A DNA stretch of 64,000 nucleotides. Source: Clostridium hydrogenum. GTDB lineage: Bacteria > Bacillota > Clostridia > Clostridiales > Clostridiaceae. Under the pieces are notes generated by a model. That model worked only from the letters and a program-made list of their open reading frames with translations. It did not search any database and was not told the DNA's origin. How positions within the stretch are numbered: the first letter of the stretch is position 1; each line of letters starts with the position of its first letter. The position numbers and the translations under genes are program-made. Where the stretch lies: NCBI RefSeq assembly GCF_021432385.1, contig NZ_JAEACT010000002.1:62001-126000 (forward strand). The letters are read 5' to 3'. Shown piece by piece: positions 52,492 to 60,364 of this stretch.

Positions 52492-53274
52492 TTATTCCCC
52501 CTTTCCTATCATCTTTTTAAGTTCTTCAAAGGAGTTCTCTACTTTTTCATTAGTAGTTCTCTCTACATACCTTATAAATACATCCTCAACATTTTTAACG
52601 CCTTCTTTTTCTATTAGCTCCTGTGGAGTACCTGTAGCCATAAGCTTACTATTAAATATAAAGGCAAGCATATCACAACTGGCTGCTTCATCCATATAAT
52701 GAGTTGTGACAAGAACTGTTATGCCTTCCTTTGCAAGGGTAAATATCATTTCCCAAAATATCCTTCTAGATACTGGATCAACTGCCGAAGTTGGCTCATC
52801 TAGAATTAATATCTCTGGTCTGTGAATAAGTGCACATCCAAGAGCAAGCCTCTGTTTCCATCCTCCTGATAAATTGCCTGTAATATTGTGTTCCCTTCCA
52901 TTTAACCCCGCCATACTGACAATATATTTTTTTCTTTCATCCCTTTCCTTTTTGTTAAGACCATAGATTCCAGCATAAAAATTTAAATTTTCATCTACTG
53001 TCAAATCTTCATACAAGCTAAACTTCTGAGACATGTAGCCTATTTTCGCCTTTACTTCAGCTTTAGCTTTTCTAACATCGTGTCCAAGCACATATGCAGT
53101 TCCATCAGTAGGTGTCATAACCCCGCATAACATTTTTATAACTGTAGATTTTCCAGAGCCATTGGGTCCGATAAACCCATATACCTTACCTTTAGGGACA
53201 TTGAAGCTTATATTATCTACAGCAGTGAAATTTCCAAACTTTTTAGTTAACCCTTTTATTTGTATGGCATCCAT
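52492..53274 (-). CDS. ABC exporter ATP-binding protein
   Basis: 260 residues with one complete nucleotide-binding domain: Walker A GPNGSGKST, Q-loop MSQKFSLYEDLTVDENL, signature NLSGGWKQRLALGCALIHRPEIL, Walker B LILDEPTSAVDP and switch His TTHYMDEA. Closest in type to YhhJ/YbhF-family ATPases. Drives the ABC-2 permease encoded immediately downstream. It is the third gene of a tetR-hlyD-ATPase-permease operon, beginning 15 bases after the adaptor gene. Confidence 0.93.
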   Translation of the reverse strand: MDAIQIKGLTKKFGNFTAVDNISFNVPKGKVYGFIGPNGSGKSTVIKMLCGVMTPTDGTAYVLGHDVRKAKAEVKAKIGYMSQKFSLYEDLTVDENLNFYAGIYGLNKKERDERKKYIVSMAGLNGREHNITGNLSGGWKQRLALGCALIHRPEILILDEPTSAVDPVSRRIFWEMIFTLAKEGITVLVTTHYMDEAASCDMLAFIFNSKLMATGTPQELIEKEGVKNVEDVFIRYVERTTNEKVENSFEELKKMIGKGE

Positions 53275-53289
53275 CTATATCCCCCCTGT

Positions 53290-54033
53290 CTATTTGATTT
53301 CAACATCCATAAGTGTTCCTGGAGTATATGCTAAATTGTTTGAAAGTTTAACTTTAACTTCAAAAACCATTCCTTGCTTATCCTCTTTTGTCTCAGTATT
53401 TTTAGGAGTAAACTCTGCTTCTGGGGATATAAACGTAACCTCGCCTGTTCCAACCTTTTTGTCATTGTAATATAAATTTAATTTATCCTTTAATTTCACA
53501 TCAGAACGTTTAGACTGTTCAACATATATTTTTATATACCTATTATCAGTATCAAGCACCTTTGCTATATTACCTCCCTGCTGAACCATTTCTCCCTCAT
53601 TAACAAGTACATCTGAAACAACTCCGCTCTTCTGACTCTTAACCTCACACTTTTCTAAGTTTAAATTTGCTAAATCTGCTGCTGCCTGTGCCTGCTTTAC
53701 TAATCCATCTAATTGATTTTTCTTATTATCATCTGCACTTTCTGGTAAACTATCATAATTAGCTTTGGCAGTTTCAAGTCCGCCTTCTGCCTGATTTTTT
53801 TGAAGCTTGTAGACATCAGAATTTATATCAGCAATAACCTCATCCTTTTTAACTTCATTTCCCTCTTCTATATTTAATTTATCAACTTTTCCACTAACTT
53901 CAGCAGTTATATAAGTGCTTTTACATTCTACTGTACCTGTGTATTTGTTATTATCTGCATTCTTGGCACCACATGCTGTCAAACTAAAACACATAATTCC
54001 TATAATTGCAACTAATGCTTTTTTACTTTTCAT
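53290..54033 (-). CDS. HlyD/MacA-like membrane fusion lipoprotein of ABC exporter
   Basis: 247 residues from ATG at 54033; GGTG lies nine bases upstream, and earlier ATGs at 54045 and 54042 are too close to it. MKSKKALVAIIGIMCFSLTAC is a lipoprotein signal with Cys at about 21. The biotinyl-lipoyl half is KLNIEEGNEVKKDEVIADINS, a coiled-coil hairpin follows (KLQKNQAEGGLETAKANYD ... AQAAADLANLNLEKCEVKS), then the matching lipoyl half GVVSDVLVNEGEMVQQGGNI and a beta-barrel domain. In a monoderm it sits on the outer membrane face beside the permease. Overlaps the end of the tetR gene. Confidence 0.88.
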   Translation of the reverse strand: MKSKKALVAIIGIMCFSLTACGAKNADNNKYTGTVECKSTYITAEVSGKVDKLNIEEGNEVKKDEVIADINSDVYKLQKNQAEGGLETAKANYDSLPESADDNKKNQLDGLVKQAQAAADLANLNLEKCEVKSQKSGVVSDVLVNEGEMVQQGGNIAKVLDTDNRYIKIYVEQSKRSDVKLKDKLNLYYNDKKVGTGEVTFISPEAEFTPKNTETKEDKQGMVFEVKVKLSNNLAYTPGTLMDVEIK

Positions 54034-54658
54034 TATCTTCATCACCTTTCTTAACTATTCCATTTAGAAATACTTCCACCATTTCTTCTACTTGCTTTTC
54101 TTTATCCATAATTATGAGTTCTGGAAAAATTGAATTTTGAATTACATATGCAGCTACCATTCCAACAACCGTTCTTCCAACAATCATTGGATTAACATCC
54201 TTAAACTGATCTTTAAGTCTACTTTTGTCAATATACTCCAAAAGCATATCTTTAGCTGTTAAAATTATATTTTCCTTAAATGCTTCTTTTAAGTCCTCCT
54301 GATACTGAATTTCTGTAACAACAATTTTAAAAATCTCCTTATTCTTTTCCAGCAAATCAATTCTATCTAAAATTATTAACTTTAATACTTCCTTTAACTC
54401 CTTATCCTTACTCTCCTCTAGTATTTTTCCGATTCTCTTTGTTATAATATTTTTACCTATAGTTTTTGAAGAAAGTATTACTATTTTTGCAAGTAAAGCT
54501 TTTTTATTTTTAAAATATCTAAAAAGAGTTCCTTCAGCTATACCTGCTTCTCTTGAAATTTCACTTGTTGTTGCCGCATTATATCCCTTTTCAGAAAAAA
54601 TCTTAATTGCTGCATCCAGTATTTCCTGCTCTCTATTTTCTGCTGCTTTTCTTACCAT
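54023..54658 (-). CDS. TetR family transcriptional regulator
   Basis: 211 residues. The N-terminal DNA-binding helices are EQEILDAAIKIFSEKGYNAATTSEISREAGIAEGTLFRYFKNKKALLAKI. The C-terminal two thirds form the ligand pocket and dimer interface. It heads the operon with the HlyD-type adaptor (11-base overlap), ATPase and permease, and most likely represses that operon through the palindrome just upstream. GGAGGATAAAAGTT precedes the ATG. Confidence 0.92.
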   Translation of the reverse strand: MVRKAAENREQEILDAAIKIFSEKGYNAATTSEISREAGIAEGTLFRYFKNKKALLAKIVILSSKTIGKNIITKRIGKILEESKDKELKEVLKLIILDRIDLLEKNKEIFKIVVTEIQYQEDLKEAFKENIILTAKDMLLEYIDKSRLKDQFKDVNPMIVGRTVVGMVAAYVIQNSIFPELIIMDKEKQVEEMVEVFLNGIVKKGDEDNEK

Positions 54659-54685
54659 AACTTTTATCCTCCACTTATTTTATTA

Positions 54686-54706
54686 ATGAGTGAGTACTCA
54701 CTTATT
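54686..54706. promoter_or_regulatory. TetR operator candidate
   Basis: Perfect 14-bp palindrome AGTGAGTACTCACT at 54689-54702, extended imperfectly on both sides, 27 bases upstream of the tetR start. Size, symmetry and place are typical for TetR-family autoregulation. Confidence 0.75.
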
Positions 54707-54799
54707 ATTATATTCCTGTCTTGGATAAAGTCAAATAATTTTTTATAGATTGCACGAGTTTTATAAATTTTCAGTAAATTATGCACAGTTTGCACAGGG

Positions 54800-54940
54800 T
54801 TATCCACAATTATTGTGAACAACTCACAAATTCTTGTTAATATCTTAAAACTTATTCACATTAATGTCCCCACCAAATATATTTTTTCGCGTAAATACAA
54901 CATTTTTTGTTGTGGATATATATTGTGTATTGTGGATAAA
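54800..54940. other. Cluster of DnaA-box-like sequences
   Basis: Two perfect 9-mers: TTATCCACA at 54800-54808 and its inverse TGTGGATAA at 54931-54939. One-mismatch copies are TGTGGATAT (54911-54919) and TTATTCACA (54852-54860); a weaker one is TGTGAACAA (54814-54822). Five sites occur within 140 bases of AT-rich non-coding DNA. Replication genes are absent, so this is not the known oriC neighbourhood; a DnaA-titration or regulatory cluster is possible. Confidence 0.6.
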
Positions 54941-54955
54941 ATAATGCACATAGAA

Positions 54956-54992
54956 AAACGTTCATAGATTTTTTTAGCTATGAACGTTCTTC
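54956..54992 (-). terminator. Terminator of the Gly-rich protein gene
   Basis: AACGTTCATAG (54958-54968) pairs with CTATGAACGTT (54979-54989); the loop is T-rich on the plus strand. It lies about 57 bases downstream of the minus-strand gene ending at 55046. Confidence 0.8.
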
Positions 54993-55045
54993 TTTTAATA
55001 TATTCTACAATTTTAACTTTGCAAAATATTTATCTTTAAAATATT

Positions 55046-55714
55046 TTAATCTAAAACCTCATATTGTGCAGAAATATTTTCAGTTTTATCACTTTGTAAT
55101 TCTTTTTTGCTAATGGAATTCTTATTTGCTACGGCATCTATACTTCCACCAGCTGTTGCCGCTATATCTATACCATGCAATATAGCTTGTCCAGCAGCTA
55201 TGCCGCCACCACCAGCAGACAATGCTCCTCCTCCAACTGATGCTACAGTAGCGTTCGTAAATGCAGCTCCATGAAGTGCTGAAATCGCAGTTCCTGTACT
55301 TGCAACACCATGTGCAGCTGCTATTCCAGTAACAGTTGAGCCAATTATATCACCTGTTACTAACCCTACAGCTCCCCCTCCTACAACACTACCAATAACT
55401 TTCGCTTTTTGTATTTGTTTCTCATCAGCTCCAGCCGCTTCTGCAATATATCCGCCAACACTTCCCCCCGCAGCTGATGCGACTTCTATAGCCTTATCCA
55501 TTGCAAATCCTAATCCATTTCCAACTACTTTAGTAGTTTCACCGACAAATTCTCCTACTTCTCCCGAAACCTTAATTGCCTTTTCAGCAAGTTCCTTATT
55601 CCCATTTGCATCTGCAATTATAGAAACTACTCCACCAGTTGCCTTTATGCTATATTCTGCAGCTTTACCAGCAACTTTGCCTGTCACTTTTATTAAACTT
55701 CCCATAAGACCCAT
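55046..55714 (-). CDS. Glycine/alanine-rich glycine-zipper protein
   Basis: 222 residues, unusually rich in Gly and Ala. Repeated small-residue patterns (KVTGKVAGKAAEYSIKATGG, IGSVVGGGAVGLVTGDIIGS, ALHGAAFTNATVASVGGGALSAGGGGIAAG) suggest glycine-zipper helices that could insert in or pack against membranes. No signal peptide; the last 30 residues are polar. The block after about residue 140 (ALHGAA ... GGGGIAAG) resembles a motif found in assorted bacterial proteins of unknown role, some toxin-like. Function unknown. The gene has its own terminator and no operon partner. Confidence 0.65.
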   Translation of the reverse strand: MGLMGSLIKVTGKVAGKAAEYSIKATGGVVSIIADANGNKELAEKAIKVSGEVGEFVGETTKVVGNGLGFAMDKAIEVASAAGGSVGGYIAEAAGADEKQIQKAKVIGSVVGGGAVGLVTGDIIGSTVTGIAAAHGVASTGTAISALHGAAFTNATVASVGGGALSAGGGGIAAGQAILHGIDIAATAGGSIDAVANKNSISKKELQSDKTENISAQYEVLD

Positions 55715-55859
55715 TTAACTATTTCCCCCTCTGTACTAACACTTTATGTATCTATATAATATTATACTTGTTTATATAAATAAAAAAAAGATTTGCTCTA
55801 ATTTCAGCAAATCTTTTTTAACTTCATCTATTATGAATCATTTTACTTTTTAATTCATT

Positions 55860-56036
55860 CCACTACTACACAAATTTATAAGTCCAACATTTATAAGTAT
55901 ATTAATAGTGTTTTGAAACAATTTAAATAAAATTTTAATAAATGTTAGAGGCTAATCCTTAAAAACTTAGAACTTTCAATTGTTTGAACACCCATGAGTT
56001 TATTAAGGATTAGCCTCTTATATTTATTAATTTTGC
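55860..56036. repeat. Long inverted repeat LIR-14, truncated by element N
   Basis: Starts CACTACTACACAAATTTATA and TATTAATAGTGTTTTGAAAC; apex TTTCAATTGTTTGAAC ... ATGAGTTTATT, with part of the right stem lost. The right arm breaks at element N. The left 170 bases are a direct duplicate of LIR-15. Confidence 0.8.
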
Positions 56037-56262
56037 TGGCTATGTTTTAAATAAGTGTTGATTTTCACACTTATTTAAAACATAGCTTCCTTTAGTATGT
56101 TAGGCTATTTTTAAAAGAATGTTGATGTGATGTGTTGGCTTTTATGGACTCTTAGTATTGCTCGTTTATAATTTGCGTAATTTTGACTAGGACGGTCAAA
56201 GCCATTTAGGCATCAGGACGATGCATCTAAATGGGTAGCAAATTATAAACGAGCAATTCTTA
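56037..56262 (+). mobile_element. Element N, truncated copy, opposite orientation
   Basis: Begins TGGCTAT and carries the same 20-bp hairpin (56039-56058 with 56067-56086), in which one G-C pair of copy 1 is replaced by T-A on both strands. The CTCGTTTATAATTTG stem and its two inner hairpins follow. The distal ~50 bases, including the second terminal TGGCTAT, are missing. Confidence 0.78.
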
Positions 56263-56269
56263 TTATTAC

Positions 56270-56511
56270 TTCATTAATTTTTTTAATTCATTACTACACA
56301 AATTTATAAGTTCCACATTTATAAGTAGATTAATAGTGTTTTGAAACGATTTAAATAAAATTTTAATAAATGTTAGAGGCTAATCCTTAAAAAACTTAGA
56401 ACTTTCAATTGTTTGAACACTAGTGAGTTTATTGAAAGTTCTTAGTTTTTTAAGGATTAGCCTCTTAGATTTATTAATTTTATTTAATGTTTCAAAACAC
56501 TATTAATCTAC
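56270..56511. repeat. Long inverted repeat LIR-15, abutting the esterase stop codon
   Basis: Arms AAGTAGATTAATAGTGTTTT and AAAACACTATTAATCTACTT; the right arm continues into the TAA stop of the esterase gene. Apex TTTCAATTGTTTGAAC ... GTGAGTTTATTGAAAG. Confidence 0.87.
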
Positions 56512-57300
56512 TTAAATCCACTTTAATACATCCTGTATTTTTTTATCCCAAAAGCCCCATTCATGTGTTCCACTTTCTTCTTCATAAGTGTAATCATAAT
56601 TTAAATTTCTCATGAACTCCCTAAACTTAGCGTTACCATCATATATGAAATCTTCTGTTCCACAACATTGATATATTCTAGGCTTTTCACAATTCTTTTC
56701 TGAAAGCTCCTTCGCCAAATAAAATAAATCATGCTTACTGCCTTTTAGATTTTCAAAATCACCCAATATAGCATAAAGTTCGTTCGCTGACATAATAGGA
56801 TTGTAAGGAGTTTTTAAAGTATCTTCATACATACTAACAATATCAGTGGCTCCAGATAAACTTGCTGCTGCACTATATTTATCTGGACAACTTAATGCAA
56901 TTTTAAGTGCACCATATCCACCCATAGAAAGTCCTGCTATAAAAGTATCTTCTCTTTTATTCGATATGTGAAAGAATTGTTTCATTACCTTTGGAAGTTC
57001 TTCAGTAATAAACGTAAAATACTTATAGCCATAGACCATATCTGTATAAAAACCTCTTCCGCCATTTGGCATAACAACAACTAAGTTCTTTTCCGAAACA
57101 TACCTTTCTATGGAGGTTCTTCTAAGCCATGTGGTATCATCATCTGATAAGCCATGAAGTAAGTATAAGACAGGACTATCCCCTTTAACCTTGGAACCGC
57201 CCATACCTATTTGGTTCTCAGCATTTTGTGGAAGTATAACCTGTACAGACGTAGATATTTTTAAAACCTCTGAAAAAAATTTGCAATCAATAAGTGCCAT
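56512..57300 (-). CDS. Alpha/beta-hydrolase esterase (tributyrin esterase/EstA-like)
   Basis: 262 residues of the esterase D/PHB-depolymerase-like family. Hydrolyses short-chain acyl esters. The nucleophile is Ser in FIAGLSMGGYGAL; the oxyanion segment is LLHGLSDDDTTWLRRTSIERY; a catalytic Asp is likely in CCGTEDFIYD and His in SGTHEWGFWD near the C-terminus. No signal peptide, so cytoplasmic. AAGGGGTGATTAT precedes the ATG. The stop codon TAA is adjoined by LIR-15, whose arms repeat the bases just after the gene. Confidence 0.92.
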   Translation of the reverse strand: MALIDCKFFSEVLKISTSVQVILPQNAENQIGMGGSKVKGDSPVLYLLHGLSDDDTTWLRRTSIERYVSEKNLVVVMPNGGRGFYTDMVYGYKYFTFITEELPKVMKQFFHISNKREDTFIAGLSMGGYGALKIALSCPDKYSAAASLSGATDIVSMYEDTLKTPYNPIMSANELYAILGDFENLKGSKHDLFYLAKELSEKNCEKPRIYQCCGTEDFIYDGNAKFREFMRNLNYDYTYEEESGTHEWGFWDKKIQDVLKWI

Positions 57301-57348
57301 ATAATCACCCCTTAAACTTCGATAAATATATTATACCCATTTTCAAAC

Positions 57349-58710
57349 TTAAATTGAAAAATCCTTATACCCTAAGTTATTATAATAAGCTTTAGTTGGA
57401 GAATAATCACTTATTCGATTATCTTTTAATAACAGAGAATATAAATTATTTAATCCACTTAGTACACTTATATTAGTTATTTTATTTGCAACTAAATCAA
57501 CATTTTGCAAATTAATTAAATCCTTTAATGGTTCTATATCACTTATCTCATTGTGGCTTAAAAGAATAGTTTCTAATTTAATCAATCCTTCTAGTGGAGT
57601 TATATCACTTATTTGGTTGTTAGCCAAAGAAATACTCTTTAAATTAATTAATCCCTTTAGCACACTTATATCACTTATTTTATTAGAATCAGCTGCTAAT
57701 TCTTTCAAGTTAGGTAACTTTTCCAGCACACTTATATCGTCTATTTGATTATCACTTAAATCAATCATTTGTAGATTATTTAATTCACCTAATGCACTTA
57801 TATTACTTACTTCATTATTGCACAAAATAAGATTTTGTAAATTAGTTAATCCTCTCAATGCACTTATATCACTTATCTTGTTATTATCTAAATCAAGAAC
57901 CGTAAGATTAGTTAATCCTTTTAGTTCACTTATATCGCTTATTTTGTCATAGCCTAAACAAAGCCCTTGTAAATTTGTTAATCCTTTTAATATGCTCATG
58001 TCTACTGGACTACCAAACACCATAAGTTCTCTTAAATTAGTTAAATCTTTTAATGCACCTATGTTTCCTACTTTACCATAAATACAATTAAGAGTCTTCA
58101 AACTTTTTAATTCCTTTAATGGGCTTATATCATTTATTTCATTTTCATCAAGCGTAAGAGTTTGCAAATTAGTTAGCTTTTCTATTCCACTAATGTCACT
58201 TACAATTCCATATTCATTATTTTCAACACTTAATGTAGTTATTTTCGCCACGTCACTTTCAAGCAAATCTCCAGTTGGCTTATTTGTAACATCTCTTATA
58301 TCTTGTTCTAAACTTCTATCTTTAAATGTTACTATATCATCCTTAATACTAAAATTTACTGCAACTTCCTTTTTTAAATTTTCTCCGTTTTTATCATGAA
58401 TTTTATTGCTAATAGTTAATTTATATTTCTCACCAGCATTATATCCATTTGATGGAGGCGTTACACTTACTGATTTATTGTCCTGGCCTAATTTTAAAGT
58501 TACATTAACATTATTTCCTTTACTATCTGTAATTGAAATTTCCTGATTTAATAAATTATCCTGCGCAATTTCATTATTAAAATGGATAACCCACTGCTTT
58601 TGTTTGTCCACAGCCACATTATCTGGCAACCCTGCTGCCTTAACACTTATAGGTAGAGATATTAATAAACTAAAGAATGCCACAATTATCAACTTCTTAA
58701 GCACGTACAT
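57349..58710 (-). CDS. Secreted leucine-rich-repeat protein, internalin-like
   Basis: 453 residues from ATG at 58710 (GAGGAG upstream; ATG two codons before it is too close). Signal peptide MYVLKKLIIVAFFSLLISLPISVKA with probable cleavage near 25. Residues ~30-125 form an SbsA/Big-like Ig domain (WVIHFNNEIAQDNLLNQEISITDSKGNNV ... AGEKYKLTISNKIHDKNG). From about 150 to 440 there are about a dozen 22-residue LRRs of the LKGLTNLTVLDLDNNKISDIS type. No LPxTG or other anchor is present, so it is released or held non-covalently. Internalin-type LRRs usually bind proteins or glycans; the ligand is unknown. Confidence 0.9.
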   Translation of the reverse strand: MYVLKKLIIVAFFSLLISLPISVKAAGLPDNVAVDKQKQWVIHFNNEIAQDNLLNQEISITDSKGNNVNVTLKLGQDNKSVSVTPPSNGYNAGEKYKLTISNKIHDKNGENLKKEVAVNFSIKDDIVTFKDRSLEQDIRDVTNKPTGDLLESDVAKITTLSVENNEYGIVSDISGIEKLTNLQTLTLDENEINDISPLKELKSLKTLNCIYGKVGNIGALKDLTNLRELMVFGSPVDMSILKGLTNLQGLCLGYDKISDISELKGLTNLTVLDLDNNKISDISALRGLTNLQNLILCNNEVSNISALGELNNLQMIDLSDNQIDDISVLEKLPNLKELAADSNKISDISVLKGLINLKSISLANNQISDITPLEGLIKLETILLSHNEISDIEPLKDLINLQNVDLVANKITNISVLSGLNNLYSLLLKDNRISDYSPTKAYYNNLGYKDFSI

Positions 58711-58787
58711 AGTCATCTCCTCATTTTTATTAATATCATTATACCTTATGCTAATTTAATAGTAAATATTTGTAACAGCACCCAACT

Positions 58788-58993
58788 TCAGAGTACAAAG
58801 CACAAAGTACAGAGTACAATGAATGATGATTTATCCTCCTTTCGTCAGATAAATCTTAAAACTTACAAATTCAGCTTCGCTGAAAACCTATAACCTAGGT
58901 TTGGGCATCGCCCATTAAGTTTTAAAATTTTCTGCCACAGCAGAAAATTAACCTTCACTGTACTCTGTACTCTGTACTTTGTCCTCTGCCTCT
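58788..58993. repeat. AGAGTAC element I, reaching the nrdB stop codon
   Basis: Left AGAGTACAAAGCACAAAGTA, right CTGTACTCTGTACTTTGTCC; internal GATTTATC/GATAAATC, TTCAGC/GCTGAA and GATTTTAAA-type hairpins. The right end touches the stop of nrdB. Confidence 0.87.
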
Positions 58994-60026
58994 AAAGATC
59001 ATCCACCAATGTACTTGCCTTAGCATATGCCGTTGATTTTGCTTCAAAAAAGTCTGTTTTAACCGAATTTGCATCTGCATAAATATCTACCCAAACAGCT
59101 GGATTTGCATTATAGCCTTCATAAAGTGGTTCAAAACCAATTGCCTCAAGCCTCTTATTTCCAAGATATTTTATGTAGTCTTCTATGAGTTTTTTGTTTA
59201 ATCCTTGAATTCCATCTCCAATTACATAATGTCCCCACGCAATCTCATGTTCAACACCTGTTTTAAGCATTTCTCTTAATTCCATTTTTATTTCATCTGT
59301 AAACATCTCAGGCTCTTCTCTTTGGAGTTCCTTTATAATGTTTCTAAATAGCCATAAATGAGTGTTTTCATCTCTGTTTATATATCTTATCTCCTGAGCA
59401 GAACCTGGCATTTTGCCATTTCTCTCAAGATTATAAAAGAACATAAAACCTGAGTAAAAATAAATACCCTCAAGTATGTAATTTCCCATTATTGTCTTTA
59501 AAAAATTTCTTTCATTTGGATTTTGTACAAAATTATTGTAGATATCTCCTATAAATTTATTTCTATTGAGAAGTATACTATCATCCTTCCACTGATATAG
59601 TATTTCATTTCTCTTTTCTGGAGAGCATATTGTATCCAGCATATAGCTGTAACTTTGAGAATGTACTGCTTCTTGGAAGGCTTGAATTGTAAGGCATAAA
59701 TTAACCTCACTTGCTGTAATATAATTATTTATGTTTCCAAGATTAGCTGTCTGAACAGAATCAAGGAATATTAAAAATGAAAGTATTTTATCATATGCAG
59801 TTCTTTCAAGTTCATTAAGCTTTCCATAATCCTTTAAATCTTGAGATAAATTTATTTCTTCAGGTATCCAAAAATTATTCATAGCCTGCCTATACCAATC
59901 TGAAACCCAGGTATATTTCATATTATTAAAATCATTTAGATTTGTAGTATTTCCATTTATCATTCTCTTTTTAGCTGTTTCTATATCACCATTTTCATTA
60001 AATAATGGTTTTCTTATTATTGACAC
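58992..60026 (-). CDS. nrdB: Class I ribonucleotide reductase, beta subunit
   Basis: 344 residues from GTG. Provides the metal/tyrosyl radical cofactor for ribonucleotide reduction. The carboxylate and histidine ligands are visible: Asp in ILSFLIFLDSVQ, Glu and His in AFQEAVHSQSYSYML, Glu in GNYILEGIYFYSGF, and Glu/His in NRDENTHLWLF; a Tyr next to the first His group is the likely radical site. It lies downstream of nrdA on the same strand, 338 bases away, with an AGAGTAC element in the gap that may separate or attenuate the two. Confidence 0.94.
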   Translation of the reverse strand: MSIIRKPLFNENGDIETAKKRMINGNTTNLNDFNNMKYTWVSDWYRQAMNNFWIPEEINLSQDLKDYGKLNELERTAYDKILSFLIFLDSVQTANLGNINNYITASEVNLCLTIQAFQEAVHSQSYSYMLDTICSPEKRNEILYQWKDDSILLNRNKFIGDIYNNFVQNPNERNFLKTIMGNYILEGIYFYSGFMFFYNLERNGKMPGSAQEIRYINRDENTHLWLFRNIIKELQREEPEMFTDEIKMELREMLKTGVEHEIAWGHYVIGDGIQGLNKKLIEDYIKYLGNKRLEAIGFEPLYEGYNANPAVWVDIYADANSVKTDFFEAKSTAYAKASTLVDDL

Positions 60027-60101
60027 TTAGACCACACTCCTCATACCGTTTATTATATACATTAACTTAGTTTTCTCAATGTAATATTAATGCTAACCAT
60101 C

Positions 60102-60324
60102 AAATCAGAGTACAGAGTACAGATGACAGAGTACAGTTAAGGTTGATTTACCTTTCCTTACGTCAGGTAAATCTTAAACTTATATGTTGTCAGCTTTGCT
60201 GAACAACATTAATGCCGCGATTGCGTACGCAATTAAAAAATAAGTTTTAAGATTTTCTGTAGCAAGGCGGAAAAAAATCCTCCTTCACTGTACTCTGTAC
60301 TCTGTCAGTTGTACTCTGAATAAA
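60102..60324. repeat. AGAGTAC element J between nrdA and nrdB
   Basis: AGAGTACAGAGTACAGATGA at the left and CTGTACTCTGTACTCTGTCA at the right; all internal hairpins present. It lies inside what should be the nrdAB transcript, so it is probably transcribed and folded. Confidence 0.88.
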
Positions 60325-60364
60325 TGTTCGTAATGCTTAAAAACTACTACACTTTATTTATCCC

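Noticed and set aside
54800..54940. Chromosomal origin of replication
   Set aside because: DnaA-like boxes are present, but dnaA, dnaN, rpmH or gyrase genes are absent and neighbours are a TetR exporter operon and a Gly-rich protein gene. Kept only as a box cluster.
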